A stretch of DNA of 64,000 nt from Cupriavidus phytohabitans (GCF_000426345.1 NZ_AUFE01000003.1:62001-126000), one strand, 5' to 3'. Shown: positions 7,935-16,319, counted from the first letter of the stretch. Notes: a model not told the origin generated them from the letters alone. Made by a program: numbers and translations.

Positions 7935-9287
7935 TTACTTGACAGTGCCGACGAAGACCAGCTTCAGCGGCGTGTTGTCTTCGATCACCGTGCAGGTGGC
8001 AGTGATGGTGAAGTCGCCGGCGGCGGTGCCGGTGGCTTGCACCTGGTGCGGCAACATGAGCATGCTGGGCGTCAGCGACACCGGACCGGTGCTGGTCCAC
8101 TTCCAGTCCTTGCACTGGGTGTACTGCGCATCATCGCCCAGGTGCCGCATGCGCGCGGTCACTTCCACCGGGATCGCCGGCGTCAGCAGCAGCGTCAACG
8201 GCTGCTGGTTGTCGTCGACCAGCGACCAGGTCGGATTCTCGGTAACGGACAGGGCGGCAGCCGGGCGCGCAGCCAGCTTGGTGCTCACGGCGGTCACCGT
8301 CAGCGTGCTCTGGACCGGACCGGTGCCCTTGGCCAGGCTGCTGCTGACCGTGGCGTCGTGCGTACCCGCGGCTTCGGCAGTCGACAGCGTCGGCGAGGTA
8401 GCGGTGTAGGTCCAGGTACCGTCGAAGTCGGCCGTGACATCCTGGCCGTCGTTGCGCAGCACGCGCGAGGTGAACCTGGCCGGATGGTCGTTGAGCACCT
8501 GCAGCGCATCCACCGGCTGACCGTAGCGCGTGGTCACCACGCGATAGGTTGCCGAGCCGTTCTTCGCGACCGTCACCACGATGACGCCGCCGATTGCGCG
8601 GCCATCCGGCGCCGTGACCGACACCGACACGTCAGCCGTCACCGCCGCGGTGGCCGAGCTGTTGCTCGCCTTCAGCGTGGCGTTGTTCTGGCTGGCCGTG
8701 ACCTGGACCGCGGTGGCGCTGCTCGCCCACGCCCAGCTGTTGACGCTGGCCGAGACGTCATTGCCATTGCTGTCGATCAGCGACACCTTGACCGGCAGCT
8801 CCTGGCCGTCGCTCATCGACAGATTGTTATTGGGAATGGACAGGCTGTAGCTGACCGCGGAAGCCGGCACCACGGTAATGGTGGCGGTCTGCGCAGGCAG
8901 CGTGGTGGTGGTGTTGTCGGCGTTCTTGACCGTCGCGACCACCTGCACGTTGGTGGTACCGGTGGCGATGCCGCGGACCACCGCATTGGCCGGCGTGGCC
9001 GGGACCGGCTCGACCGTGGCGACGCCATTGTCGATGCTGCTCCAGGTGAACACCGTATTGCCGCTGACATCGACGCCGTTGCTGTCCACGGCCAGCGCGC
9101 TGATGGTGAGCGTGCGGCCCACGCCTACCTCGCCCGAGGTCGTGCTCATCTTGACGGTGAAGGTCAGCGGCGTGGTCGCGGCAGGCGTGGCGGGCGAGCT
9201 CGAGCCACCGCCACCACCGCCGCAGGCGGCCAGCAAGCATGTCATGGCCGTCCCTGCCAACCAGGTTGCCCACGTTCTCAGTTTCAT
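7935..9287 (-). CDS. Secreted lipoprotein with bacterial Ig-like repeats
   Basis: The 450-residue protein has a lipoprotein signal peptide ending in the lipobox LLAAC (Cys22), followed by a run of Gly and Ser (CGGGGGGSSS) that acts as a flexible tether. The rest resembles tandem bacterial Ig-like (BIG2/invasin-type) beta domains. Sequences such as LTISALAVDSNGVDVSGNT, TWSSIDNGVATV and GIATGTTNVQVVAT recur in related form (VKVSLIDSNGNDVSA, WAWASSATAVQVT). At least three such units of about 90-100 residues are visible. It is predicted to sit in the outer membrane, facing periplasm or surface. Start ATG at 9285-9287 has GGGGGAA upstream. The gene stands alone between a terminator and a 690-bp gap. 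Function unknown; adhesion or envelope roles are typical of the fold. Confidence 0.88.
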   Translation of the reverse strand: MKLRTWATWLAGTAMTCLLAACGGGGGGSSSPATPAATTPLTFTVKMSTTSGEVGVGRTLTISALAVDSNGVDVSGNTVFTWSSIDNGVATVEPVPATPANAVVRGIATGTTNVQVVATVKNADNTTTTLPAQTATITVVPASAVSYSLSIPNNNLSMSDGQELPVKVSLIDSNGNDVSASVNSWAWASSATAVQVTASQNNATLKASNSSATAAVTADVSVSVTAPDGRAIGGVIVVTVAKNGSATYRVVTTRYGQPVDALQVLNDHPARFTSRVLRNDGQDVTADFDGTWTYTATSPTLSTAEAAGTHDATVSSSLAKGTGPVQSTLTVTAVSTKLAARPAAALSVTENPTWSLVDDNQQPLTLLLTPAIPVEVTARMRHLGDDAQYTQCKDWKWTSTGPVSLTPSMLMLPHQVQATGTAAGDFTITATCTVIEDNTPLKLVFVGTVK

Positions 9288-9981
9288 GATGTTCCCCCGT
9301 GTGTTTTTTCCCGCGCTACCAGACTAGGCGCAACGGTTCCGGCGCAATACCGGCCAGATGACTGAGGGATAACGTACGGAAATGCGCCTGACTCATCCTT
9401 TCAGCGCACACGCGACCGTCCTTCGGTCGAGGCGAACCGGCACGACACCGCCGTTTGGCTTGCGATGTGGAAGTGCGGGTGGGAGAGGCGACGGGCTTCA
9501 GCGCGGGCATCGATGCGAACCTGCACGGCGTCGCTGCGCGCGGTGGTTTCGGGCGTGAACCGGTACCCGCGGGCAGGCTTTGGCGCGGGCACCGCGCCAG
9601 CCGGCGGACGAAGCCGCCGCGGCCTGATACGGCGCCGGCCGCAAGGGGATCCGAAGAAAACCGGTGTGCCCCGCCCCCACGGAGCACACCCGGAAAGACG
9701 CCCTTGCGGACGCCCACGACATGCCCGGTGCCACGGCGCCCGCCTTCGCGTGAAAGCTTGCGGGCGCTGATCTCCTGCATAGCGTAAGGGCTGGCGCACC
9801 GGCTCGCCACGAATGATTCCGCATGTCGTTATTAGCGGAGGATTGGCACCGCAACACCGTTGTCGCGCGATCGCGACGCCCCCGCGTGTGGCGGCGGCAA
9901 GACTTGTTTTGCGTCAAGGTCGGTACGGACCCGCTCGGCCAAACTGGCCGCGGCCTCTCTGCCAGACCAAGACAAAACATC
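9288..9981. other. Long divergent intergenic region before ompW
   Basis: This 690-bp gap separates the lipoprotein gene (minus) from ompW (plus). Several overlapping open frames exist on both strands, but none has a signal, domain or ribosome binding site that would make it credible. The right end must contain the ompW promoter; an FNR-like palindrome lies at 9904-9917. Confidence 0.5.
9904..9917. promoter_or_regulatory. Possible FNR/Anr box upstream of ompW
   Basis: TTGTTTTGCGTCAA matches the FNR consensus TTGAT-N4-ATCAA at 8 of 10 positions, with substitutions at one base in each half. It lies about 65 bp before the ompW start. OmpW genes are under FNR control in several proteobacteria, which supports the reading, but the match is imperfect. 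Confidence 0.35.
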
Positions 9982-10626
9982 ATGAACAAGCTCTCTCTCC
10001 GTACCCGGCTCACCTGCTCGGCCATCGCCGCCTGCGCCATGCTCGGCGCCTTTGCCACGCCCGCCCTGGCCGCTGACGACGCTCAGGGCAACTGGATGGT
10101 GCGCCTGCGCGGCACCTATCTCGACATGAGCAAAAGCTCCGATCCCGTAGGCGGCGTGGGCGCATCGGACCGAATCACGGTCAACAACAAGTGGATCCCC
10201 GAACTCGATGTCACCTACTTCTTTACCCCCAACATCGCCGCCGAGCTGGTGCTGACCGTGCCGCAGAAGCAGAACGTCTATCTCGACGGCAACAAGATCG
10301 GCACCTTCAAGCACCTGCCGCCGTCGCTCCTGGTGCAATACCACTTCATCCCCAACGGCACCTTCCGTCCGTATGTCGGCGCGGGCCTGAACTTCACCCG
10401 CATCTGGGACGAGAACCTTGCCAACAACGCGCTGCAGCTCGACAGCTGGAGCGTGGGCCCGGCGCTGCAGATCGGCATGGACTACAAGCTGACCAAGAAC
10501 TGGTTCCTGAATGCCGACATCAAGAAGATCTGGCTGTCGAGCGATGTGAAGGCCGGCGACGTCAAGGTTTCCAAGGTAAACCTGGACCCGTGGCTGTTCA
10601 GCATGGGCGTGGGCTATCGCTTCTGA
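9982..10626 (+). CDS. ompW: OmpW-family outer membrane protein
   Basis: The 214-residue product is a small outer-membrane beta-barrel of the OmpW family, which forms a narrow hydrophobic channel. A Sec signal peptide of about 31 residues ends in TPALA. The mature part starts with GNWMVRLRGTYLDM, a typical first strand of OmpW. Other family motifs are WIPELDVTYFFTPNIAAELVL, LPPSLLVQYHF and PYVGAGLNFTRIW, and the final strand ends GVGYRF with the terminal Phe needed for outer-membrane insertion. A longer open frame from 9823 exists, but the ATG at 9982 gives the proper signal peptide. A strong terminator follows. Expression probably responds to oxygen through the FNR-like site upstream. Confidence 0.95.
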   Translation: MNKLSLRTRLTCSAIAACAMLGAFATPALAADDAQGNWMVRLRGTYLDMSKSSDPVGGVGASDRITVNNKWIPELDVTYFFTPNIAAELVLTVPQKQNVYLDGNKIGTFKHLPPSLLVQYHFIPNGTFRPYVGAGLNFTRIWDENLANNALQLDSWSVGPALQIGMDYKLTKNWFLNADIKKIWLSSDVKAGDVKVSKVNLDPWLFSMGVGYRF

Positions 10627-10642
10627 GCGGCAACCCGACAGT

Positions 10643-10678
10643 AAAAAAGGCCGGCGCCCGAAGGCGCCGGCCTTTTTT
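10643..10678. terminator. Bidirectional rho-independent terminator between ompW and amn
   Basis: AAAAAAGGCCGGCGCC, CGAA, GGCGCCGGCCTTTTTT is a 16-bp perfect inverted repeat with a CGAA tetraloop and six A or T on each side. It ends transcription of ompW from the left and of amn from the right. Confidence 0.95.
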
Positions 10679-10706
10679 ACGTTGGCGGCGGGAAAAACGT
10701 CGCGGC

Positions 10707-12194
10707 CTAGCGGAACGCCGGCTCGTCGAAGCTGCGCAGCTTGCGCGAATGCAGCTGCTCGACGCCGTTCTCGCGCAGGATGCGGATCGCCTCCAGCCCG
10801 ATGGTCATATGCTGGCTGACACGTTGCCGGTAGAACGCATTGGCCATGCCGCGCAGCTTGAGTTCGCCGTGCAGCGGCTTGTCCGAGACGCACAGCAGCG
10901 TGCCGTAGGGCACGCGCAGCCGGAAGCCGTTGGCGGCCACCGCGGCGCTCTCCATGTCGATGGCGATGGCGCGCGACTGGTTGAAGCGCGCGTACAGCGA
11001 CTTGGACTTCAGCTCCCAGTTGCGATCGTCGGTGGAAACCACGGTGCCGGTACGCATGCGCGTCTTCATTTCGCTGCCGGACAGGCCGGTGACGCGCGCC
11101 ACCGCTTCCTGCAGCGCCACCTGGATTTCGGCGATCGGCGGCACCGGCACCCACGGCGGCAGGTCGTGGTCGAGCACGTGGTCGTCGCGCACGTAGGCGT
11201 GCGCCAGCACGTAATCGCCCAGCTGCTGCGAGCGGCGCAGGCCGCCGCAGTGGCCGACCATCAGCCAGCAATGCGGGCGCAGCACCGCAAGATGGTCGGT
11301 CATGGTCTTGGCGTTGGACGGGCCCACGCCGATATTCACCAGCGTCACTCCCAGCTTGTCCTCACGCACCAGGTGGTAGGCCGGCATCTGCGGCAGCGCG
11401 CGCGGGCGGGTCGCGTCTTCGGGCTCGGCACCGCCGAAGTCCTGCACCACGTCGCCGGGCTCGACGAAGCGGGTGTAGCCGCCGCCGTCGCTGCTGCCCA
11501 TCAGCCCGCGGCCCAGCGCGACGAACTCATCGACATAGCGCTGGTAGTTGGTGAACAGCACGAAGCGCTGGAAATGCTGCGGCGCCGTGCCGGTGTAGTG
11601 GTACAGCCGCTGCAGCGCCAGGTCCACGCGCTCGGCGGGGAACAGCGACAGCGGCCAGGCCTCGCCCGGGATCGGCTCGTAGGTGCCGTTGGCGATGCCG
11701 TCGTCGATGCGGCTGAGCTCGGGCAGCACGAACGAGGCCTCCAGCTCGCGCGCCTGGGTGTAGCTGATGTCGGTGGTCGAGGCCTCGATCACGAACGGCA
11801 GCGGAATCGGGCGCCGGCTCAGGCCCACGACCACCGGAACGCGGTGGTAGCGCATCAGCCGTTCGATCTGATCGCGGTAGTACTCCGCCAGCAGGTCGGG
11901 GCGAGTCACCGTGGTGCCGTACACCCCGGGGTAGGCCACCGTGCCCCAGGAGGGGCGGCTGTCGGTGACCATGGTCTCGATATTGACCGAGATCCCCAGG
12001 TATGGGTAGCAGGCGTGCGCGGCCGAGGGCAGCGGCTTGCCGCTGGCGAATGCATCGAAGCGCGCGCGCACGGCGCCGACCGAGGCGTCGTAGATTTCGC
12101 GGATGCGCGCCAGCGCTGCATCCGCGTCAGAAAATTCGGCGAGCTGGTCGGCCGGATGGGCTGAGGAGAAGACGGGGGCATTCATGCAGGCCAT
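10707..12194 (-). CDS. amn: AMP nucleosidase
   Basis: The 495-residue protein cleaves AMP to adenine and ribose 5-phosphate. The N-terminal domain (YPYLGISVNIETMVTDSRPSWG) is the AMP-nucleosidase-specific part, and the C-terminal half is a nucleoside-phosphorylase-like catalytic domain. It shows TLVNIGVGPSNAKTMTDHLAVLRPH, WLMVGHCGGLR and AIAIDMESAAVAANG; the MES motif is the purine and ribose site of the superfamily. Length matches the proteobacterial enzyme (about 480-500). Two starts are possible: ATG at 12192-12194 (GGGG upstream, chosen) and ATG at 12183-12185. An apparent further extension upstream runs into the divergent GNAT gene and is rejected. The enzyme regulates AMP pools in purine salvage. 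Confidence 0.95.
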   Translation of the reverse strand: MACMNAPVFSSAHPADQLAEFSDADAALARIREIYDASVGAVRARFDAFASGKPLPSAAHACYPYLGISVNIETMVTDSRPSWGTVAYPGVYGTTVTRPDLLAEYYRDQIERLMRYHRVPVVVGLSRRPIPLPFVIEASTTDISYTQARELEASFVLPELSRIDDGIANGTYEPIPGEAWPLSLFPAERVDLALQRLYHYTGTAPQHFQRFVLFTNYQRYVDEFVALGRGLMGSSDGGGYTRFVEPGDVVQDFGGAEPEDATRPRALPQMPAYHLVREDKLGVTLVNIGVGPSNAKTMTDHLAVLRPHCWLMVGHCGGLRRSQQLGDYVLAHAYVRDDHVLDHDLPPWVPVPPIAEIQVALQEAVARVTGLSGSEMKTRMRTGTVVSTDDRNWELKSKSLYARFNQSRAIAIDMESAAVAANGFRLRVPYGTLLCVSDKPLHGELKLRGMANAFYRQRVSQHMTIGLEAIRILRENGVEQLHSRKLRSFDEPAFR

Positions 12195-12381
12195 GATACC
12201 CCGCCCGCGCGCTGGCGTGAGCAGCACCCCACCCAGCCTGAAGCCAAATTGACGCGCCCGCGCCCGCTCGCTACACTCCGCCAATTGTGCGGCGCGGGTT
12301 CCCGTGCCGTTCTCGACTCGCGGCGCCCCTGGTGGCAAGGGGCGGCGAGGGGCCGTACATGCTTCACTGGGAGAGCCGCCA

Positions 12382-12771
12382 ATGGAAATCCGTAACCTGT
12401 TGCCCGAGGACATCGAGGCAGCCAGACAACTACTGATCGCCAATGGCTGGTCCAACCGGATAGGCGGTCCCGACAAGTTCGCGCGGCTGGTGGCCAATTC
12501 CCAGCGCGTGGCCGTGGCAGTGGAAGACGGCGAGATCGTCGGCTTCGCCCGGGCCCTGTGCGATGACGTCTCCGACGGCTTCCTGTCGATGGTTGCCGTG
12601 GCCCCGAACCACCGCCGGCGCGGCATCGGCCGCGCGCTGGTGCGCTACGTCATGGGCAACGATCCCGATATCACCTGGGTGCTGCGCGCGGCGCGCTCTT
12701 CCGAAGCGGCCTTCTTCGGCCAGCTCGGCTTTACGCCGTCGATGGTGGCGATGGAGCGGCGCCGGCCCTGA
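12382..12771 (+). CDS. GNAT-family N-acetyltransferase
   Basis: The 129-residue protein is a complete GNAT domain. It opens with MEIRNLLPEDIEAARQLL, and motif A, the acetyl-CoA pyrophosphate loop, reads VAVAPNHRRRGIGRALV at about residues 76-92. The end FFGQLGFTPS is also typical. The ATG at 12382 follows GGGAG by about 8 bp; a longer frame from 12304 has no ribosome binding site. The gene is divergent from amn. The acetyl acceptor cannot be predicted. Confidence 0.92.
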   Translation: MEIRNLLPEDIEAARQLLIANGWSNRIGGPDKFARLVANSQRVAVAVEDGEIVGFARALCDDVSDGFLSMVAVAPNHRRRGIGRALVRYVMGNDPDITWVLRAARSSEAAFFGQLGFTPSMVAMERRRP

Positions 12772-12799
12772 GCCGGACCTGAACCGGACCTGAGCCGGC
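12767..12799. repeat. Three tandem 11-bp units over the GNAT stop codon
   Basis: CCTGAGCCGGA, CCTGAACCGGA and CCTGAGCCGGC stand head to tail. The first unit contains the TGA stop of the GNAT gene. The array ends 18 bp before the stop of the converging gene. Confidence 0.8.
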
Positions 12800-12817
12800 G
12801 CCAGCCTGTCCCGGCCC

Positions 12818-13585
12818 TTACTCGGCTGATCTCGCCTGCGCGCCCATCTTGCGCCGGAATTCCCCGGCCGTACCGACCTGCCTGAACAACGGCCCGCCCG
12901 GCGCAAAGCGGTCGGCGCTGGACAGCGGACCCACCACCACGGGCTCGAAGCCCGCATCCCGCACCAGCTGCGCCGCCACGTCGAGCGCGGCCTTGTCGTC
13001 GCCAGCAATCGGCACCGCGACCAGCCCGCCTTGCCGGTGATGCTCGCTGGCAAACTGCGCCGCCCCCATGAAGTTGAACGCCCGCACCACGCGAGCCCCA
13101 CGCAGGTAGCGCGCCGTGGTCAGGCCGATGCCGTCGCGCCGGGTCTCTTCGGCGATCGGGCCGTCGCGGTGATCAAAAGCGTTGGTGGCGTCGAGCACGA
13201 TCTTGCCCCGCCAGGCCTCGGCGTGGTCGCGGCTCAGCTGCGGCAGGGCGCCATAGGGCGTGGCCAGGAACAGCACGTCGGAGAAGGCGATGGCCTCGGC
13301 CACGGTGCCGGCCCGGGCAAGCGTACCCATTTCTGCGACCATCGGCTTCAGGGCTTCGGGGTGACGCGAGGAGAACAGCACGGGGTGTCCGGCCTTGACC
13401 CACAGTCCACCGATGGTGCCGCCGATGCGGCCGGCGCCGATCACACCGATTGGCTGCGCCGCGGCATTGCGGCCGGCACTTTGCGAGCGCGCGGGGAGCG
13501 GCAGGCTGGCGGCGAGCGCGGTGCAGGCCGCGGCGCCCAGCAACAGGCGCCGTTTGCGATCGAGCGGGGATGCAGGGGTTGCCAT
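12818..13585 (-). CDS. Exported NADPH-dependent F420-reductase-like oxidoreductase
   Basis: The 255-residue protein has an N-terminal export signal with DRKRRLLLG before a hydrophobic stretch ending LPARSQ, which resembles a twin-arginine (Tat) signal. The rest is a Rossmann domain of the NADP oxidoreductase, coenzyme F420-dependent family: PIGVIGAGRIGGTIGGLWVKAGH, then FSSRHPE, DVLFLATPYGALP and KIVLDATNAF. A Tat route would fit a cofactor-loaded Rossmann protein. The ATG at 13583-13585 has GGAGG upstream. A copy of the dispersed 17-bp repeat lies inside this gene, encoding VAEMGTL. Relatives without the signal peptide act on NADP(H) in the cytoplasm; what the periplasmic version reduces is unknown. 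Betaproteobacteria usually do not make F420, so the family name should not be taken as cofactor evidence. Confidence 0.87.
   Translation of the reverse strand: MATPASPLDRKRRLLLGAAACTALAASLPLPARSQSAGRNAAAQPIGVIGAGRIGGTIGGLWVKAGHPVLFSSRHPEALKPMVAEMGTLARAGTVAEAIAFSDVLFLATPYGALPQLSRDHAEAWRGKIVLDATNAFDHRDGPIAEETRRDGIGLTTARYLRGARVVRAFNFMGAAQFASEHHRQGGLVAVPIAGDDKAALDVAAQLVRDAGFEPVVVGPLSSADRFAPGGPLFRQVGTAGEFRRKMGAQARSAE
13321..13337 (-). repeat. Dispersed 17-bp repeat inside a coding region
   Basis: GCGTACCCATTTCTGCG is the exact reverse complement of CGCAGAAATGGGTACGC. It is read in frame as part of VAEMGTLARAG in the exported oxidoreductase. It is the only one of the copies found inside a gene. 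Confidence 0.8.
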
Positions 13586-13677
13586 GGCGCGCCTCCGGCA
13601 AGGAACCGCGGCCCGTGCCGGTCCGGCGCGGGCCCATGGCATGACTCTAGGCGAAAAAACGCGGCGTGCGCTCCGGC

Positions 13678-14721
13678 CTATCGATCCGTGCGGATCGGAC
13701 CGTACTCGGCCGGCACCCAGGTATAGCCGGCGGTATCGCGGCGCACATGGCCGAGCCCGGGGAACGGCAGGTGCGCGCCGCCCACCCACAGCTTGCCCTT
13801 GGCCGCATCGGCCAGGATGCGCTTGCGCGTGATCACCGCGGCATGGCTGTCGGTATCGAACTCGATCGCCACCTGCGGGCGGCGGAACTGCACCGCATGG
13901 CTGTGGATGATGTCGCCCCACAGCAGCAGGCTCTCCTTGCCCGAGGTGAGCAGGTAGCCACTGTGGCCCGGCGTATGCCCGTACGCGGGCAGCGCGCGCA
14001 CGCCCGGGATCGGTTCGGTACCGTTGCCGCCGTTGAAGGTGTGGAACCGGTTGGCCGCCTGGTACGGCGCGACCGCGGCGCGTGCCATCGCGAACAGCCC
14101 CTGCGCTTCCTTCGGCGCCGCGGCGGCATTGGCTTCGCTGAGCCAGTAGTCGGCGTCAGCCTTGTCGACATGGACCGTCGCGTTGGGGAAGGCCGGCTGG
14201 CCGTTCGGTGCGAGGCCGCAGGCGTGGTCACCGTGCAGGTGGGTCAGCAGCACGGCATCGACCTGTTCGGGCGCATAGCCCGCCGCGCGCAGGTTGTCGC
14301 CGATGCGCCCGAGCGTGGGACCGAAGCATGCCGCCGCGCCGGTATCGACCAGCACCAGGCTGCGGCCGGTATTGATGAGGTAGGCATTGACCGCGGTCTG
14401 CATGCCCGGCGTCGACTCGACGAACATCCGTGCCAGCAGGCTTTGCACCTCGCGCGCGCTGGTGTACTTGAGGATCTTCGGGTCGAGGTCGATGTAGCCG
14501 TCGTACAGCGCGGTGACTTCCAGCTGGCCGATCATCATGCGGTAGTAGCCTGGCACCTGCGTCTTCTGCTGCGCCGCGGCGGCATGGGCGGTGCCGGTCG
14601 CGGCCGGCAGCAAGGCGCTGGCCATCGCGGCGGCCAGCACGATGGCAGGCAGGCGCAGCGCCTTGTGCATGGCGTGGCCGGGTCGGGCATTGGCGAGGCG
14701 CGCGGCGGACTGCAGCTTCAT
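13678..14721 (-). CDS. Exported metallo-beta-lactamase-fold hydrolase
   Basis: The 347-residue protein has an N-terminal signal (residues 1-47, ending GTAHAA) and a metallo-beta-lactamase domain. The metal-binding motif THLHGDHA is at residues 160-167 (H161, H163, D165, H166). Further ligands are in GHTPGHSGYLL and WGDIIHSHA. The segment YRMMIGQLEVTALYDGYIDLDP before the domain is typical of a periplasmic MBL-fold subfamily found in many proteobacteria. The chosen ATG follows AAGGAAC. The gene is alone, followed by the F420-reductase-like gene 92 bp downstream. Substrate unknown; the family includes lactonases, esterases and thiol hydrolases. Confidence 0.92.
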   Translation of the reverse strand: MKLQSAARLANARPGHAMHKALRLPAIVLAAAMASALLPAATGTAHAAAAQQKTQVPGYYRMMIGQLEVTALYDGYIDLDPKILKYTSAREVQSLLARMFVESTPGMQTAVNAYLINTGRSLVLVDTGAAACFGPTLGRIGDNLRAAGYAPEQVDAVLLTHLHGDHACGLAPNGQPAFPNATVHVDKADADYWLSEANAAAAPKEAQGLFAMARAAVAPYQAANRFHTFNGGNGTEPIPGVRALPAYGHTPGHSGYLLTSGKESLLLWGDIIHSHAVQFRRPQVAIEFDTDSHAAVITRKRILADAAKGKLWVGGAHLPFPGLGHVRRDTAGYTWVPAEYGPIRTDR

Positions 14722-14855
14722 GTCTGGTTCCTTGTTGTTGGTCGTTCTCGAGGGAGGCAAAGGCGTATGTTAAGCCGGATGTCGACGCACCGGAAAAGCA
14801 CGCGGGACGCTGACGGCCGCGGCAATGAACGACACGAAACGGCACAGGAACAGCC

Positions 14856-14900
14856 ACGCAGAAATAGGTACGCCCGGCCAAAGCGTACCTACTTCTGCGT
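14856..14900. repeat. Inverted pair of the dispersed repeat forming an 18-bp hairpin
   Basis: ACGCAGAAATAGGTACGC and GCGTACCTACTTCTGCGT face each other across nine bases. The arms pair over 18 bp with one mismatch. Both arms are variants of the repeat (TAGGTACG in place of TGGGTACG), and the shared change suggests that they coevolve as a hairpin. Confidence 0.85.
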
Positions 14901-14928
14901 AAAAAACGGGGCCACGCGGCCCCGTTTT
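14901..14928 (-). terminator. Rho-independent terminator after the second Bug gene
   Basis: ACGGGGCC, ACGC, GGCCCCGT forms an 8-bp stem with A6 on the left and T4 on the right. Read on the minus strand it ends in TTTTTT, about 30 bp after the stop of the Bug gene at 14959. The palindromic repeat at 14856-14900 lies directly behind it. Confidence 0.85.
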
Positions 14929-14958
14929 CCATTCATGCGAACTTGCAACGGCTCGTCG

Positions 14959-15927
14959 TCACTCGGGCTGGATATTCGCCGCCTTGATGATGCGACCCCA
15001 CTTGCCGGACTCCTGCGCCTGGAATTTCGCGAGCTCGGCGGGCGTGCTGGTAAACACTTCGGTGCCTGTCGACTGGTAGAAGCTGGCCGCGGTGTCGCTG
15101 CGCGCGGCCTTCACCATCAGCGCGTTGAGCCTGGTCACCACGGGCTGCGGCGTTCCGGCCGGCGCATACGCCGCGAACCAATAGCTCATCTCATAGCCCT
15201 TGACGCCGGCCTCGTCGATGGTCGGCACGTCGGGCGCCAGCGGCGAGCGTGCCTTGCCCGAAACGCCCAACGCGCGCAGCTTGCCGCTCTTGACCTGCGG
15301 CAGGCCCGTGGCGGTGTCGGTGATCATCATCTGGATCTGGTTGCCGAGCAGGTCGGTGATCGCCAGCGGGTTGCTCTTGTACGGCACATGCAGCAGCTCG
15401 ACGTGCGCCATCTGCTGGAACAGCTCGCCGGCGATGCGCGACGACGAGCTGCCGCTGCCGAAGCTGAGCTTGCCCGGTTGCTTCTTTGCCAGCGCGATGA
15501 ACTCGCCCACGGTCTTGGCCGGCACCTGGGGGTTGACCACCATGATCTGGCCGCCGCGGCCGAGCGCGGTCACCGGCGCATAGTCCTTGACCGGGTCGTA
15601 TGGCAGCTTCCTGAACAGGTGCTCGTTGGCGGCATGCGTGGTGTTGGTGCTGATCAGCACGGTGTAGCCGTCGGGCGCGGCCTTGGCGACGTCAGACGCC
15701 GCGATAAAGCCGTTGGCGCCGGGCTTGTTGTCGACCACCACGGTGACCTTGCTGTCCACCGTGATGGCCTGGCCGATGGCCCGCGCGAGCTGGTCGGTGG
15801 CGCTGCCGGCGGCGAATGGCACCACGAAGCGGATCGGCTTGTCGGGGAATTCGGCCCACGCCTGTCCGGCGGGCAGGACCAGTGCGCACAGCGCGACGGC
15901 GGCCAGTGGCTTGAGGAATCGGTGCAT
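14959..15927 (-). CDS. Bug/TctC substrate-binding protein
   Basis: The 322-residue protein is a second solute receptor of the Bug family. Its signal peptide ends near GQAWA, and the mature part opens EFPDKPIRFVVPFAAGSATD. Family motifs KVTVVVDNKPGANGFIAA, APDGYTVLIS and YDPVKDYAPVT are present. The ATG at 15925-15927 follows AGGAGA by 6 bp. It is the last gene of a minus-strand operon behind two AtuA-type genes, so its ligand is probably the acid handled by those enzymes. No membrane permease genes accompany it. Confidence 0.95.
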   Translation of the reverse strand: MHRFLKPLAAVALCALVLPAGQAWAEFPDKPIRFVVPFAAGSATDQLARAIGQAITVDSKVTVVVDNKPGANGFIAASDVAKAAPDGYTVLISTNTTHAANEHLFRKLPYDPVKDYAPVTALGRGGQIMVVNPQVPAKTVGEFIALAKKQPGKLSFGSGSSSSRIAGELFQQMAHVELLHVPYKSNPLAITDLLGNQIQMMITDTATGLPQVKSGKLRALGVSGKARSPLAPDVPTIDEAGVKGYEMSYWFAAYAPAGTPQPVVTRLNALMVKAARSDTAASFYQSTGTEVFTSTPAELAKFQAQESGKWGRIIKAANIQPE

Positions 15928-15962
15928 CGTTGTCTCCTGTAGAAATCGTTGTTGGTGCGGAT

Positions 15963-16319
15963 TCAGGGTGCGGCCGGCGCCAGCCGCGGCGGCAGCGGGA
16001 TCTGCAGCTGCAGCAGGCGGAATGACAGCGCCTTGCCGTGGGTGTCGAGGTTGAGCGCGTCATTGACGCCGCCGTCGAGCACGCCGTCGATGACGAAGTT
16101 CATGGCGTGCAGCGACGGCACCAGGTAGCGCGTGACGGCGCTGGGCCGGCGCTCGCTGAACAGCGCGCGCACGGCGTCCTCGGTGACATGGGCAACCAGG
16201 TGCTCGTAGTCGCGCGCGTCGTAGGCGATCACGCTGATGTTGGAACGGTCGCCCTTGTCGCCGGTGCGGCCGTGGGCGAACTGGTAGAGCGCGGCGGTGG
16301 CAGTATCGATCGTGGTCAT
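15963..16319 (-). CDS. AtuA-like C-terminal domain protein (ferredoxin-like fold)
   Basis: This 118-residue protein corresponds to the C-terminal domain that in some bacteria is fused to the AtuA/DUF1446 protein. It opens with YQFAHGRTGDKGDRSNISVIAY, and the GRTGDKGDxxNI sequence is the hallmark of this domain. It is followed by YLVPSLHAMNFVIDGVLDGG. The gene lies 10 bp after the DUF1446 gene and the two products very probably form a complex. A longer upstream frame overlaps DUF1446 in another phase and is not real. Biochemical role is not established; fused relatives take part in acyclic terpene or branched acid breakdown. Confidence 0.9.
   Translation of the reverse strand: MTTIDTATAALYQFAHGRTGDKGDRSNISVIAYDARDYEHLVAHVTEDAVRALFSERRPSAVTRYLVPSLHAMNFVIDGVLDGGVNDALNLDTHGKALSFRLLQLQIPLPPRLAPAAP

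Noticed and set aside
9316-9810. Minus-strand frame of 164 codons between the lipoprotein and ompW genes
   Set aside because: No signal, domain or ribosome binding site, and competing frames of similar length exist on both strands at the same place.
10191-12164. A 657-codon plus-strand frame
   Set aside because: It starts inside ompW in another phase, crosses a strong terminator and runs antisense to amn. No motifs.
13666-15942. A 758-codon open frame on the plus strand
   Set aside because: It runs antisense through the metallo-beta-lactamase-fold gene, a terminator and the Bug gene. Its product is His/Arg/Gly-rich without any domain, as expected for an antisense frame in GC-rich DNA.
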